The notes under the pieces are model-generated. The model was given only the letters and a program-made list of their open reading frames with translations. It did no database searches and had not been told where the DNA came from. Both the position numbers and the translations under genes were made by a program. DNA of 64,000 bases, from the NCBI RefSeq assembly GCF_040939455.1, contig NC_134111.1, forward strand, positions 57,430,501-57,494,500, read 5' to 3'. Shown in pieces: positions 26,590-39,399 of the stretch (position 1 is the stretch's first letter; each line of letters opens with the position of its first letter). The stretch comes from Microcebus murinus. Its lineage: Eukaryota > Chordata > Mammalia > Primates > Cheirogaleidae.

Positions 26590-27300
26590 CAATCTGGACC
26601 TTCAGGGAATCCTGTGTAATATAGAATCTAACCACTTCTCCCTAGCCCTGCTGCCATCATCCTGGACACGTCCCCATCATCTCTCACCTTGATCTAGCTC
26701 TAAACTTGTCTTTCTGCTTCTCATTTCACCCCATTTTACTACTCGTCATAGCAGCTGACTTCTCTTCTCCCCCTAAGTAAGGCCCAGGTTCTCTCCGTGA
26801 CCATCAAGGTGTACATGATCTGTGCCTCCTCCCCACGACCTTTCAAACCCTATCCATCATATTTCACCCTTCTTCACTCCTCAATGTCCATACTGGCCAC
26901 CCTGCTATTCCTTACATATGCAGGTCAAATCCTGCCTCAGGGACTTTGCAATTTCTGTTCCACCACTGGGAGCTCCCCTGGAGGAAGCCCAGCTCAACTC
27001 AAGTCTGGTTCTCAGTGAGGTCTTTCCCCAACACAAAATTAAACTTTCCACTCTCATCCCCATCCCTCACCCACTCTTCATATCACTCTTCCTTGCTTTT
27101 ATTTTTAGAACTTTTTATTTGTTAATGTACTCTCGCTATATACTTTAAATTCATTATTTTACTTTCTGTCTCCCTGAACAGAATGCAGACTCCATGAAGA
27201 CAGGGTTTCATATCTGCTGTGGCTAATGCTGTATCTCTCCAATGCCTAACAGCTCCTGGCACATTATAGATGCTAATTAATATGTCTTAAATGAATGGAT
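26590..27300 (+). mobile_element. L2 LINE 3' region with intact-looking tail
   Basis: The block order is that of L2: CTGCTGCCATCATCCTGG, CTCAGGGACTTTGCAATTTC, TCAGTGAGGTCTTTCCCC, GAATGCAGACTCCATGAAGA, CCTGGCACATTATAGATGCT, ending AAATGAATGGATAAATTA. The open frames at 26797-27018 and 26822-27148 are relics or chance frames inside it. Confidence 0.82.
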
Positions 27301-28700
27301 AAATTAATTGTATTCATTATAGAATCCCTGTTGGCATATATTTTGTATGCTAAATTATGAATATGGCATTTGGATTTTTTTATTCATCGTACAATATGGG
27401 AAATTCAAATATTTCAAAGGAAAAAATTTGTAGTGCAAGGTTTTCAATGAACCTTGGTGTAGAGAAATGTTTCAGAGATGAAAACTATTTCCTAAAATTC
27501 AATTTAAGTTTTTAAAATATTTTAAGGAAACCAAAATATAGCAGATTTTTTCCCACTTTGCCTTCTGACTGGGTGTTGATGTTCTAGCAATTAGAAACTT
27601 CATTAGTGGCCATATGGCCAAATGATCTCATTACGGACCTTTGAATTAATTTGCATTTTTATTATAATTCTGTTTCTAAATTGTATGTGCTATGTTTAAT
27701 CATTTGTGTACTCTCAAAAGAATTGAGGAATTCTTATTTCATTGAAGAATATATATCTTTAGGTAGACTATAAGTAGTATGTACATTCCAAGTAATTTTT
27801 TAAATCACTAGATTATTTAACTGAAAAAAAATAAAAATAAAACAAAATTATTTGTTTCATTTGATATGCCTCCCACCACTTTCCCTGTACCTTTATGAGA
27901 GAACCTTTTGTATGATAATGTCATTATTTGTTTACTAGGTAGGTTTGGTGAAATTTTAATAAAACTTCCATTTGTAAGTTAATTCTGTCTCTATTGAGGT
28001 TAAATTAGTGAGGGTACAGTGGACTTCTTAATTTAGGAAGAGTCTCTGAGAACTTCTCCCCAACTCTTCTATCATCTCCACAAATAAAACTGTCTTAAAT
28101 ATAAGACCAGGAGGAATTGGCTAACTTTGGAAAAGTATAAGAAGGCCATTTTTGGGTTGGGGGAGACTGGCCCTTCCAGTATTTGGCCTATAGGCATGGT
28201 CTGTGGGGAAGAAGTAGTGAATTAGGAAAGAAGTCTTGGAGTCTCTCAGGAAGAAAACAGCTGGCCAGAGTATGGAAGAAAATAGAGCATTCCCTACTCC
28301 AAGGAAATCACAGGAAGGGGAGACATGGTTCTCCAGGAGCAGACATGGAGATGGACTTTGAAATACATGATGTGTATTAGGGATCAATTCTTATGAGGCA
28401 AAGAAAGAGAAATCAGGAGTGGCCAGAGGAAAAATTTGAACTGTGAAGTATGCCTAACAACGTCTAAGCCAATCTGTTAGAGAGCTTGGAGGTGAGAATC
28501 ACCTGTCCGAGTGACCCATGTCAGAGTGAAGTGCCTGGGTCTTTCTGGCCATGGATTACTGAGTCACTGGCTGTTGACTGCCCCAGAAAGAGGATGATCT
28601 TAGGTGAGGTGCCCTCTTACACTTTCTCTTGGATCACTCTTCCTTTGTGCAACTATTCCAGCTATTCATATCAAAAACTCTGAGAAACTAGCAGCTTAAT
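27301..28700. other. Unassigned sequence
   Basis: No repeat family or gene recognised. A-rich near 27820-27850. Confidence 0.4.
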
Positions 28701-28704
28701 AATG

Positions 28705-28930
28705 GCAGCCAGCAGTTCATTAAGCACTTACATGCTGGGAACTAGACAAAATATCATACAAACGTTGTCCTCTTTAATTATCACAACCACCACTGGGGCA
28801 AAAATTATTATTTGCCTGTTTTACAGATGAGGAAACTTGAAGTTTTTAGAGATTAGTTATAGGCCCAGGGTCATAGAAACAGCAAGAGCTGAAGCCTGAG
28901 GATGATTTCAAAGCCCAGATTCTTTCAATT
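28705..28930 (-). mobile_element. MIR SINE, antisense
   Basis: Reverse-complement MIR blocks in order: CATTAAGCACTTACATGCTG, TTTAATTATCACAACCACCA, TTTTACAGATGAGGAAACTT and AGGCCCAGGGTCATAGAAAC. Confidence 0.78.
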
Positions 28931-31050
28931 CAGGGAGTGAAAAGGCTTATAAAAATAGAAATATTTAGGTGAATCAAGCAGGATGGAGACTTTGGGAGCT
29001 AACATGAAATTCTGTTACCAAATACAAACCCTCAGTAATACAGCAATATTTGAAAACAGTCAATTTTTGGCATGTTGTGGGACAGCCCTCTGGAGAGGCC
29101 CACATGGTGAAGGACTTAGGAATCAACATGTGTAAGCCTGGAAGTGCTCCCCCCGCCCACCTACATACACACAGTAGAACCTTCAGATTTGACTGCAGCC
29201 CCAGCCAACAACTTGACCCCATGCAAGACCTTGAGCCCCAAGCACCCTGCTGAGCCATGTTAATTCAGCAAGAGCCTGGCATCTTATGAGCTCTCAATAT
29301 ATTGAGTGGGTCATAGTTGTAAAGATTCTGGGGGAAAATCTGATTTTGTGTCTGAGCAATGTGTCTGGAGGTATTGAGGATTGTACAGTGTTAGAAAGGG
29401 AAGAAAATTTATAAACCTACCATAGTTTGTATTCCAAGAAACACCCATCCTTAATGTAAGCAAAGAGGCTCTAGGATTTGTTGCCTAAGAACATGGGTTT
29501 GAGCCATCTAAGGGTTTTGGGGAAGGTGAGAGCTCTATTCCATGCACACCACGCCAACCCCTACACACACGTATCTCATGTATCCAGGTTGGCATAGCAG
29601 CAGATGGCCCATGCCAACAGTGGAAGAAATTCTTATTAGGGATTTCACAGAGTGACTCACATCTGGCCAGAACCAGAAATACCTAATTCCCCTTCCAAAT
29701 GTGATTTGTGATCTGAAATTTTACATAAAAATAGCATCAACTTCTTCAACTCTAAAGGAATAATTATTAATAGCTTTATAGATAAATGTTAAAGTACTCT
29801 TCTTGTTGGGTTGCTCATATGATTTATTTTTTTTCTTATCAAATATGACATATATTTAATAAAATCTATTTCTCCTCTAGTCCTGAATCACAGATGCAGT
29901 ACTTGTGTAATACAGTGTAATGTGGCTTGTGGCTGCCAACAGCCATAAATAATGCACCTCAGTAAAGCATTGTAATCAGATTGCCTGTTGTATACAGGTG
30001 GCTGCCAACCAGTCTGACCCCACCTGCAGGCTATTTCTACTCAGAGGTTCAGCACACTGGGAATGAGATGTCAAGGTTTTCTTAGGCAAATCTATAGGTC
30101 AAAGCTAGGATCTGTGGCCAAAATCCATTATTTATTATGAAAGTTTAATGGGCATATAAATAGATTAGGTAGAAGAGAACATTGGTTGTTAACCGCATGC
30201 ACTCCTTCAGAAATTAATATTAATTATCATAGTTATCAAAGTTTTCTAAAAGGATGGCATATTCTGCCTCATGATTTTGGAAATAGTTTGGTCTATTGCC
30301 TAGGGTTACAGAAGTAGATGTACATTTGGGCCTTTTCTGAATTCACAAAAATCCTAAGACAGAAAAGGCTTCATATAAAAGCACATACAAGGTTTTTTAT
30401 GATTCTTATTATCATATACGAGTTAATAATAGGTATCGGGGTATATACAACTTAAAATATGATCACAACATATTGAGGACAGACTTTATGAAATTGATTC
30501 TTCCAATATTTTGAAGTTTACCTTAGAATCAACATATTCATCAGTGACAGGATTCATAGTTCCTAAGTATGATTTCTATCCTTTTTTGTCTGCTAACTTG
30601 GTCAACTTTTTGGGAGGAGAAATGATTTACTCAATGTGATGGTACCTTGACATTTTTGCAAAGAATTGCCTTTTGGGGAAGACTGCTATACTTCTGCATG
30701 GGATAAGTGACTTACTTAAAAACTATAATTTTGCAAATATAATTTTGAGGGTAAGAATGATTGAAAAGCTGAAGGATGAAAATTCACACTTTCACAACTT
30801 TTCAATGATCATTTCTTCTAAGTAGATAAGGGGTTGTTAAATAATTATGCTTTACATACTTTTCTGGTTTATTGGAAATGATACGATTGAAGACTATCAA
30901 ATGTATTTTCTGTTCCAGTTAATCATTGGAAAACATAGTGAACATCTTTGTCATTTTTATATATCTGGCTAGAACTTTATAATATTAGCTTTACAGATGA
31001 TCTGATGGAAGAAGAGTCATCAAGGTATTGAACACTCTGGAATTCTTAAG
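28931..31050. other. Unassigned sequence
   Basis: No confident feature. The block at about 29890-30060 looks less decayed than its surroundings, but I cannot assign it. Confidence 0.35.
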
Positions 31051-31255
31051 ACAATTTGTCATTATCACACTTTTCTGTTTCCACTTTTTATCCATCTTTA
31101 GCTTATTCCATTAGACAAAGTCTTCTGTGTTTCTCTGGCTGGAGTCCCAATTTGTTTTCATTTCTCTCTCTGCTACTGTCCTGTTTTCTTTTCCCTTTGG
31201 CCTCTGCCCTGACCTCTACCCTACCCCCAACACTTACTCTTCTATCTCTTCTACC
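31050..31255. repeat. Pyrimidine-rich block
   Basis: About 200 bases strongly enriched in C and T on the plus strand, ending directly at the hairpin at 31256-31287. Open frames on both strands here are composition artefacts. Confidence 0.6.
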
Positions 31256-31287
31256 TTTTGAACTGTGGCCTAAGCCACAGTTCAAAA
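31256..31287. repeat. Perfect 14-bp inverted repeat with 4-nt loop
   Basis: TTTTGAACTGTGGC, then CTAA, then GCCACAGTTCAAAA. The arms are exact reverse complements. It could form a hairpin in RNA or a cruciform. No promoter or RNA-gene signals are visible around it. Confidence 0.9.
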
Positions 31288-32259
31288 ATTTTCAGGATTA
31301 AACAGACATCAGAAATGCTGGGAAAGTAGGATTCAGAGTTTCTGCTGCATCCTTTCTTGAAAATCAACCAGCTGAACTTGGGGAAAAAGAAAAAAAATTT
31401 GTTTTTGTCAATGTACATGCCATTTTTATCCATTTTTATTTCACCTTGTTCAGCTACCATGGAAAATTAACACTGCTATTAGAAAAGGAAGTGAGAAATA
31501 CTACTTCAAATGTTCCACCGGTTAAATTTGTAATCCAGCTTACTTGAATTTCTGTTGAAAGGATAAATAATAACCCTAAGCCTACATTTCTTTTAGAAGT
31601 GAGCATTTTGTGATTGTCATCCTGTGTGGTGGCTACCAACTGCAAATAATCCTTTGGGCTTCTTACAATATGTTAGTTTACTGCTCAATTATGAACCAAT
31701 TGAGAAAAATTAGTTTTAAACTATACCTTAGGTAAAAACTTCATTCTCACAAGAAAAACAGGAATTTAAATTTTTTCCTACATTACTTAAAGATAAATTC
31801 CTCAAAAGATAGTAGCAGGAGGTCACTTTCCAAAGGATTTTATGACACAGTTATTTTGAAACCTTGATATTTACAGGTAAGCTGTGCTATTACAAATTAA
31901 AGAAAGTACCATTAATTCAAAAACAGAACATCAATGTTGCCATAAAAATGTTAAGAAGTCACAGTACATATTTTTTTAATAAAAAGGTAAGAGTTTTTGA
32001 CTGAAGAATATTTTGCTTCAAGGATGGATGGTTTTATTTATCATGGTGTGTTTCTAGACTGTATTTATAAATAGTATATTTATAGACTGTAATGCGAATG
32101 AAGTAAAATGATACCCAGTTGTGGGATAACCTTTTAGAATATGTATTACTTAATTCTTGTTCTTAATGTCACAACAGTTGATCACTTACCCTACTGACAT
32201 TTTATTAGTATTTATAGTCATTTATTAAAATAACAGATTTTATTTTGTTGGGTTTCTGT

Positions 32260-32830
32260 TTTCACCTCTACAGCAAAGGTTCATTTTTGACCTTCGTTCA
32301 CTTCACTTGGAGGCCCTCATTTCAGCCATGATCTGGCTGAGGAAGCTGGATAAAGCCAGGTTTTCAATGTAATCTTTAGTTTCTTTTAAAACTCTGCCCA
32401 CCCCAGCTGCCTGTTACTAAAATGTTTAAACTACACTTTGCAGGACAGTCACTCGGAGCCCTGATTTAAGTTAAAGCCAAGTTTGTGCAATAATGGCAAA
32501 ATTAATATAAGGAGTGCTAACATTGTTCTGAATTTATCACAGTTCATAGACATGTGAGACATGCTAACCAACCGTTAATATATTTTTTACAGCAGAATTA
32601 TTCCTGAAAGGTCAAATTTGCATATGATAAAAGAGCACAAGGCTGATTAAAAAAAATCCATGATTTTTTGACCTTCTGGATCCTAAAATCATACTGATCT
32701 GGCAACTAACCATTTTGCAAAGGGATTATTGGGTACTGGAAATTTTTCTGTAAGTAGCACATATTTGTCATGTTCATGAACACTTGTATCTCATTGGCTG
32801 AAGGCATCTAGTCAATGTTAGTGCATAATG
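32260..32830. other. Candidate conserved non-coding block
   Basis: Not repeat-like. It contains an octamer-like ATTTGCAT (near 32617), GCAATAATGGCAAAATTAAT and other TAAT motifs, and CACTTGGAGG. The idea of a regulatory element is inferred from texture only; there is no coding pattern. Confidence 0.25.
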
Positions 32831-32894
32831 AAGGAAGAAGAGGAGGGGAAACTGTTGAGTAGATTCTTTAGCAAAACAAGTTTGTTTGTTCTGA

Positions 32895-33065
32895 GACCAT
32901 GGCCCTGTTATGTAAACTCTTTGTGTCTTGCTTTGCTCAACTGTAAAGCAGGAATGTAATAATAATTGTGTCTTTCAAGGTTAATTTAAATGAGACAATT
33001 TAAGGAAAGTGCTTAGTATAATGCCTTGCCTATAATAAATATTCAATGAATATTAGCTGTTATTG
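32895..33065 (+). mobile_element. MIR SINE 3' part
   Basis: GTGTCTTGCTTTGCTCAACT, GTAAAGCAGGAATGTAATAA, AAGTGCTTAGTATAATGCCT and AATAAATATTCAATGAATAT follow the MIR order. Confidence 0.68.
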
Positions 33066-33334
33066 TTACTAATACTGTATTGTTCTAGTTTTGGGTGTTA
33101 CTACCTTTATTGTCACATGATTTTCATGGAGTAATATAGCTCTTACCTAAAATGTCCAAGTTCCAGGCATGGAAACTTGGTTTAGATAGCCACACATGCT
33201 TATCACCTCACAAGAAGAGTTCAAGGATTGTTTTTTAAAGTAACTACTATGAAGGTTTCAGAACCAGTATTTGGTTGGAATATACACAAGAATATATACA
33301 TAGTTTCTTAGTCATTACCTGAACTAGTATTATT

Positions 33335-33365
33335 TACTAGTATTTACTATGAGTAAATACTAGTA
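33335..33365. repeat. Perfect 14-bp inverted repeat with 3-nt spacer
   Basis: Arms 33335-33348 and 33352-33365 pair exactly around ATG (core CTAGTATTTACT / AGTAAATACTAG). A third partial copy, ACTAGTATTATTTACTAG, precedes it. Confidence 0.9.
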
Positions 33366-33403
33366 GTATTTCCTCTGTTAGAAGCAGGGGAGAGGTATTT
33401 CTT

Positions 33404-33581
33404 CAGTGATTTTCAAAGTGTGGTTCCCAGATCATAGCATCAGCAGTGCCTGGGAACTTACTCGAACCTGACCCCTACTCCAGACCTCCTGAATCAGAAA
33501 CTCTGGGATGGAGACCAGAAAATTATATTTGAACAAGTCTTCCTGAGGGTGCTGGTGCTCACTAAAGTTTGAGAACCACAG
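33404..33581 (+). mobile_element. MER5A hAT DNA transposon, nearly complete
   Basis: Starts CAGTGATTTTCAAAGTGTGG and ends AAAGTTTGAGAACCACAG, the inverted termini of this 180-190 bp non-autonomous family. The interior has CATCAGCAGTGCCTGGGAAC and CTGAATCAGAAACTCTGGGA. The flanking 8-bp target duplication is no longer visible. Confidence 0.88.
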
Positions 33582-34059
33582 CTTTAGTGTTTCTAACAAC
33601 AGGAAGCTGGTAATACTAATCATTGTTTTGCAGGAACTATATGAAAAAAGATCCTTTTAAATGGTAAAGATAATTCTGACTTTATAGCAGCATATTCAGA
33701 GGACAGATTCAATGAGGAAGTATCCTGCTATGGAGTAGGCGAAAGTGAAGAACTTGGGGATAGGTAGATTTAGAGGAAACAAAGATAATGATTACAACTG
33801 AGAGAAGGGCTCAGTGTTAGTTCGAAGAATCCTTGCTGTTGCAGGCTACCCCTGGAATTATGTGAGTACTTAAAGCAACACTCATAGTACATAAAATAGA
33901 ATTAAAGGAGTTGGTTTTGTAGCTCCTATTCTGCATTTTCCTTGGTTTAACGTTGAAGGATTTGTGGTCATTTTAAAGTGTTTTGAAATTAGAATAAAAA
34001 TTAGCATATGAGAGAGGAAAACTGGACAAGAAAATCAATGGATAGCAGCCATGCTAAAA

Positions 34060-34072
34060 AAAAAAAAAAGTT
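34060..34072. repeat. Short poly(A) run
   Basis: Thirteen A in a row without a recognisable retroelement body. Confidence 0.8.
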
Positions 34073-34244
34073 GTAGAAGTTTCCTACTTACTCAAAACTG
34101 AGTGCAAATAGAAATCCCTTAAATATGGATCTGGAGTCTAGGTGCTATTTAGTCCTCATTTCAGCCCCATGTAATTCAATTACTTGTGCCTTTTATAAAT
34201 GCAGCAATAATCAATCAGCTCAAAAACTCCTTAAAAATAGTGAG

Positions 34245-34380
34245 AAGAACCCATGGTTTAGAAATGAAACAGATTTGGGTTTCAATCTCACTTACTAGAT
34301 ATTTGATATATAGGCAAATTACTCAAGAATAAGGTTTTAAATCTGTAAAATAGGGCTGATAATGCTTACCTTTTAGGGTG
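34245..34380 (+). mobile_element. MIR SINE fragment
   Basis: CATGGTTTAGAAATGAAACA, GATTTGGGTTTCAATCTCAC, AATCTGTAAAATAGGGCTGA and TAATGCTTACCTTTTAGGG match the MIR order with decay. Confidence 0.58.
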
Positions 34381-35127
34381 GTGTTTCCCAAAGGTGGGAT
34401 GGGGCATAACTTCATTTGGAGGGAGTTCTTGGTAGTGACTGGATTGGAAGAGTCTGTGGCACTTAGGGGACAGGGATCTTGTTGCTGGGCACCCCACTAC
34501 GGAAAACTGTGCACTGCTGCTCCCTGTCCTCCTTTCCAATCCCCACCCCAGACATTCATATAGGTGAAAATCCTCTTACAATTATCTAAGCCTAGAATCT
34601 GTGTTTTACGTAAACATAAGGTATGTTTTGCATGGTTTTAACATACCCTAAATTTTTCAGGAATGCAAATTACTAACATGTAAATTGAGGAAAGATTATA
34701 CTTTGTTTTGTTTGTGTTTTCTTCTCAGAATTTGTTCACCCTTTTGGAAAAAAAATCACATATGCAGCAGCAATGCTATGCATATTATTATCATCAGTAA
34801 AACAGCATATCAGACTGTATTTGAGGGGGTTACATTCCCGGCGATACTATGTATGGGTTCAAAACATTGACTACTTCATTGTGTTTTCTAATCATTTTTG
34901 AGCATTTCCTTATTAAAAGAAAGTAAATGAAAAATATTAATGAAACATATATTATTGTAATATACATTTTTTATTTCTCTTTTATATTATAGTTAGAGCA
35001 TTATGTTTTTTAAATTATGAGTGTAGGTAAGTTATATGAGCTATAAATTTAATTTCAAGATAGTAAATATAAAATTATAAACTCTTCTGAAAAAGAAGAT
35101 GATAGATCTGAAGGCTGGGTTCTAAGT

Positions 35128-35514
35128 TTTTCTTTTTGTATTTCAGCATATTACGGGGGTACAAATGTTTAGGTTATGTATATTGCCCTTGATCCAACCG
35201 AGTCAGAGCTTCAAGCGTGTCCATCCTCCAGACGATGTGCACGGCGCCCATTAGGTGTGAATATACGTATCCCCTCAATCTCCTCCCATCTGCCTGACAT
35301 CCGATGAATGTCATTACATGTGCACTTAGGAGCTAATCAGTTAAAACCAATTTGATGGTGAGTACATGTGGTGCTTGCTTTTCCATTCTTCTGATACTTC
35401 CCTTAGTAGAATAGGCTCCAGCTCTATCCAGGATAATATAAGAGGTGCTAGATCACCATTGTTTTTTGTGGTTGAGTAGAACTGCATGGTATACAAATAC
35501 CATATTTTATTAAG
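35128..35514 (-). mobile_element. L1 3' UTR tail, strepsirrhine type
   Basis: Antisense copy of a lineage-specific L1 3' end. It has a T-rich start (the poly(A) tail reversed), TTTCAGCATATTACGGGGGT, AGTCAGAGCTTCAAGCGTGT, GGTGAGTACATGTGGTGCTT, ATCCAGGATAATATAAGAGG, and ends TACAAATACCATATTTTATT. About 385 bp, 5' truncated. I associate this tail with lemur and galago L1s, from memory. Confidence 0.85.
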
Positions 35515-37965
35515 ATTTTGAGAGGCTCCTATGAAGTAAGGTTAATGAAGTGGTTAACATAATAGCTGGTGCATGCTAAATGCTTACATGTGGTAGCTGT
35601 TATCATGATTAGGAGGCAGGGGTACTGGTGGGATTGGGTACCAGTGTATATCAATATAGGTGGCTACTCACAGGCCAGTCAGTCTTTTCCTTTCCTGGAA
35701 ATACGGATCCTGGCCAGCCTGATGCCAGGCTTGTGCTTGTGGCAACCTCTATTTCAGCATGATGAGAGCAGCCTGGAAGTTCTGAACTTAACCTTGACTC
35801 CTAGAGAAGGGGGAGACAGGAGCCAATGTGATCTGGAAATGATGGGACGATTAGGAATTAGATTCAACACTCTACTTCTCAATCCTGATTGAATACACAG
35901 AAGTACAGGAAAGTTTTTGTTGCCCCTATTACTTTTTGTTCTCTGACCACTGCTTCAGCCATCCGGTTGCCTATGCAACTCCCTCAAGTGTTGCAGGTGT
36001 TACTTTTATGGTTCCTCTGTTACCAGAGCAAATTATTCAAGCAGAGAGCCTCAAGTAACATTTTAGACTTTAAGCAGAGCTGTCATGTTTGAGGATTACT
36101 ACGGTGGCCTACCATAACTGATATGTAAGTATACATATTGGAGTGGTTCAATAGGACCTCTATCGCTATTTCTAATTCCCATTTGGCCCATGAGTTGTGA
36201 CAACCTCTCAGGACTAGGATACTGGTAGTATATAAAATAAATAGTTGAATATTTGAACAACAAATTTATAAATATTTAATGGACTAGATGATATCCGAAG
36301 ATATGCCTATATGCCTGACATATGCTAACCCCCAGGTACTATAAAATAATTTCATAAGAACTGATGATGTTCCATGTGCAATAATAGATGTATTATTGGT
36401 CAATGTAAAATAATTTTATGTACCTAAGCTAGTTAGAAAGAACAGGTTAAACTCCTTATTTGAAAAGGCTTCTGTGGATTTTTATGTGAAAGCAAGCAAA
36501 CAACTAGACAATGTTTTTTTAGATAATTGTAACCACTCACGCAGGTATTGCCACTTGCTTTTAATGCTTACTGACAAGAATGATGTGTAAAACATGAGGC
36601 TGGCATTTCAATATTTTTTGATGATGATAATGAAATTAGGTAAATAGTTAAAATGCAGAGCCATACAGTATGCTAAGTTACCATATACTGAAATAATAAT
36701 TGGCCAGTAAATAGCATTAATCAATATAAAACCTAGATTTTTTTTATTTAAAACTCTTTTAAAATGGAACAATGTAGAAGTCAATGTGACCTGGAGGAAT
36801 AGCTGTGTCTATACTATGCAGACCCAAAATGGAACATGATCCTATCCCAGAAGCTACTTCACCTCTGAGGTTTGTTTGACGAGCACACTTCAAAAAACTG
36901 AAATACACACTGACATTTAGAAATCCACAGGCTTTCAAAATTCTGTCAATTCTGACATTATATATCTGTGCAGTAGAAATATTCCCTCCCCTCTGCCTTT
37001 TCAATGCTGTTTTAGTAGAAATAAAAAGCTTAGGAAATGTCTTTAAAATATTCAACTTCTTTCCTTTGACTCTTGTCATACAAAATATGTTCTTCCCTTT
37101 GCAAATGTGTATTTTTCCTGAAAGCTGATTCTGTATAAAGCTGCATTCTGGATAGAATAATCTCTAGTTTGTTACAGGCTCAGAAAGGAGTGGACATGAT
37201 TCCAACTGGGACTCCAAGTCTCCACACTCATAATTGAAATATATACCATACATGGTTCCTTTGCCTTCGACATTAATACCCATCTGCTGAAATGGCAAGG
37301 TGCCTGCTCTCTGGTTGATTGGATGGATGCCCTGGAGCACAGGTGCCTGGCAATGATGGGTTTAGAGAAATCCCCAGCATAACATTGCTCGTGACATTTC
37401 CTCTGCAGGACATCTCTCCTGGGTGTGTGCTATAAAGAGGGCTCTCTCTTCCTGTCTGATGTCACGACTGCTGCTGTATGTCTTCAGAAATTTCTGTTCA
37501 TCATGAAAAGCAAAAGTCTCAGAACAAGGTGACATTTAAAAAGTAGAAACTACAATATTTTGATACTTGAGGGCTAGCTTAGGATTTAAAAAAAAAAAGA
37601 AGTTCTGTCTTATGCTAGAGTATAGTAAGGCTAAGAAGACCTTAAATAGCAAGTTTTCAAGCCCAGAGTATTCTTTTAGGTACTGTCTATTAATTACTTG
37701 TATTTTATAATCCATGACGGTTGGTGATATAAAGCTAAAAGTCATGTTGGAGTTCTATACGTTTGTTAGTATTTTATGAGATATATGTATATAAGTGTAT
37801 GTTAGGATTTCAAAGTAAATGGCCATCTTTCAGTTATCTCTGTGTAAAAGCTATTGTTGCAAAAAACAAAAAACAAAAAACCTTCTTGTTTTTAACCTAG
37901 GAACCAACATTATTTTTCTCCCTTTTGAGTATTTCTCTTGGAGGAAAAATGTCCCCGTTTAATTA
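35515..37965. other. Unassigned sequence
   Basis: No confident repeat or gene. The frames at 35569-35892 (107 codons) and 36759-37079 (106 codons, minus) match nothing I recognise. Confidence 0.4.
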
Positions 37966-37974
37966 GATAGTTCT

Positions 37975-38180
37975 AGGGACAGGGAGAACCTGTGGCTTTG
38001 GGGCCACATATGGCTTTCTGGATCCCTGAGTGTGGTCTTTTGAGTGAATACAAATTTTACAGAACATATCCTTTTAATAGAGGTATTTGTTCTGTGAACT
38101 TTGCATTTAGTCGAGGAGCCGCACTTGGGGATCTGGAGGGCCACATGTGGCCTTGAGGCTGCAGGTTCCCCACCCCTTTT
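37975..38180. mobile_element. Palindromic MITE-like DNA transposon
   Basis: About 205 bp built as two long inverted arms. The left arm (about 37985-38071) runs GAGAACCTGTGGCTTTGGGG, CCACATATGGC, then TTTTACAGAACATATCC. After a short loop (TTTTAATAGA) the right arm (about 38082-38175) runs GGTATTTGTTCTGTGAAC to GGCCACATGTGGCCTTGAGG and CTGCAGGTTCCCCACCCC. The arms are imperfect reverse complements along most of their length. I think it is a hAT-like non-autonomous element found in strepsirrhine genomes, but the family name is uncertain. No coding. Confidence 0.65.
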
Positions 38181-39395
38181 CGAAGATTATGTGAGTACTT
38201 GGGAGAAACAGACAGATGACATTAGGGTCTTCTCTGCTCAATTTCCAGTTTAGAAGACAATTCCCTTAAGTTAGTTAAGGGAGAGATAGAGAAGAAGAGA
38301 TGAGATAGAGATGTGTTAATGGGCCTTAGAGAGAGCATGCCTGTGTCCATCTCTTGGGAAAAGCCCAGAGACGGTGTAAGACCTCAAAGAAATGCCTGTG
38401 AGCTCCCTGTAGGTAACTGAAAGCCACGAAAGGCTTTGCTGAGATACCCACATCTCCAGGTTCACTGAGATGAGAATTATTTAAAGGTTAGCCCTTACCT
38501 TGTGCCCAGGTAATTAAAGGACCCAAGGATACATGCCCCTTTCTCCCCTTATTGTTTGATCACATGGAAACAGTCTGGAGCTTTGACACAGCCTTAAGAA
38601 GGAAGAAGAGAAAACCAAACTTCACTAAGCACATTTCTTCTCTCTTGAGAGGCTTGTAATTGATTTAAGTTGTTAAGAATTATAAAGTTATATTTGTAGT
38701 TCATCAAAGCATGTGTGCTGAGATTCATACTGACTAAATGATACTATTTATATCATGATTTATTCCAGAAAGAATTAAATACTATTGCAAAACTTTTAAA
38801 ATTTTCTTTTCTACTTTTGATTTTGTTAAAGGCAGGGTTCATGTAATGTGCCCCATTCAGATGGGGTACATATTGCCCCTTCTGTTCATTAGAAGCCTAA
38901 CTTAGTAGCCTGATATACTGCAGTTCAGCTCTCTGGCTTTTGCAATGCCTAGAGGAATTTTTTGCTCAGTGTTGTTAAAACAACAAAAAACATTTCTGAT
39001 AGTAATCAAATCAATACACTATAATAACTCTATCCAGTCTAGGATGTATATTTATATACAATTATTTGCAAAATCTATGTTTTGAGTTGACTATCAATGT
39101 CTACTTTTTACTTCCTCTTTGCTTAGAGATAGATAACCTCAAATCTCACAAAATTCTGCTTAGGAGAGAAACTCTTTTAGTGAGTGCCATGTTTCTCCTA
39201 TACCATGATGTCTGTACTTGTGTTTCAAGGTACTTATGCCTGTGTTTCCTCCTTTTTCCGCACCATCTTTGCTTATATAATCACATAAAGGGTGACTTTT
39301 TTTTCAGATAGTCTTTAATTTATTAATGTTTTAAAATTATGTACAGGTTGTTTATTTTTGAATTCAAAATAATAAAAAATTTTATAATTAAAACC
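38181..39395. other. Unassigned sequence
   Basis: No confident repeat or gene recognised. Confidence 0.4.
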
Positions 39396-39399
39396 CAAG

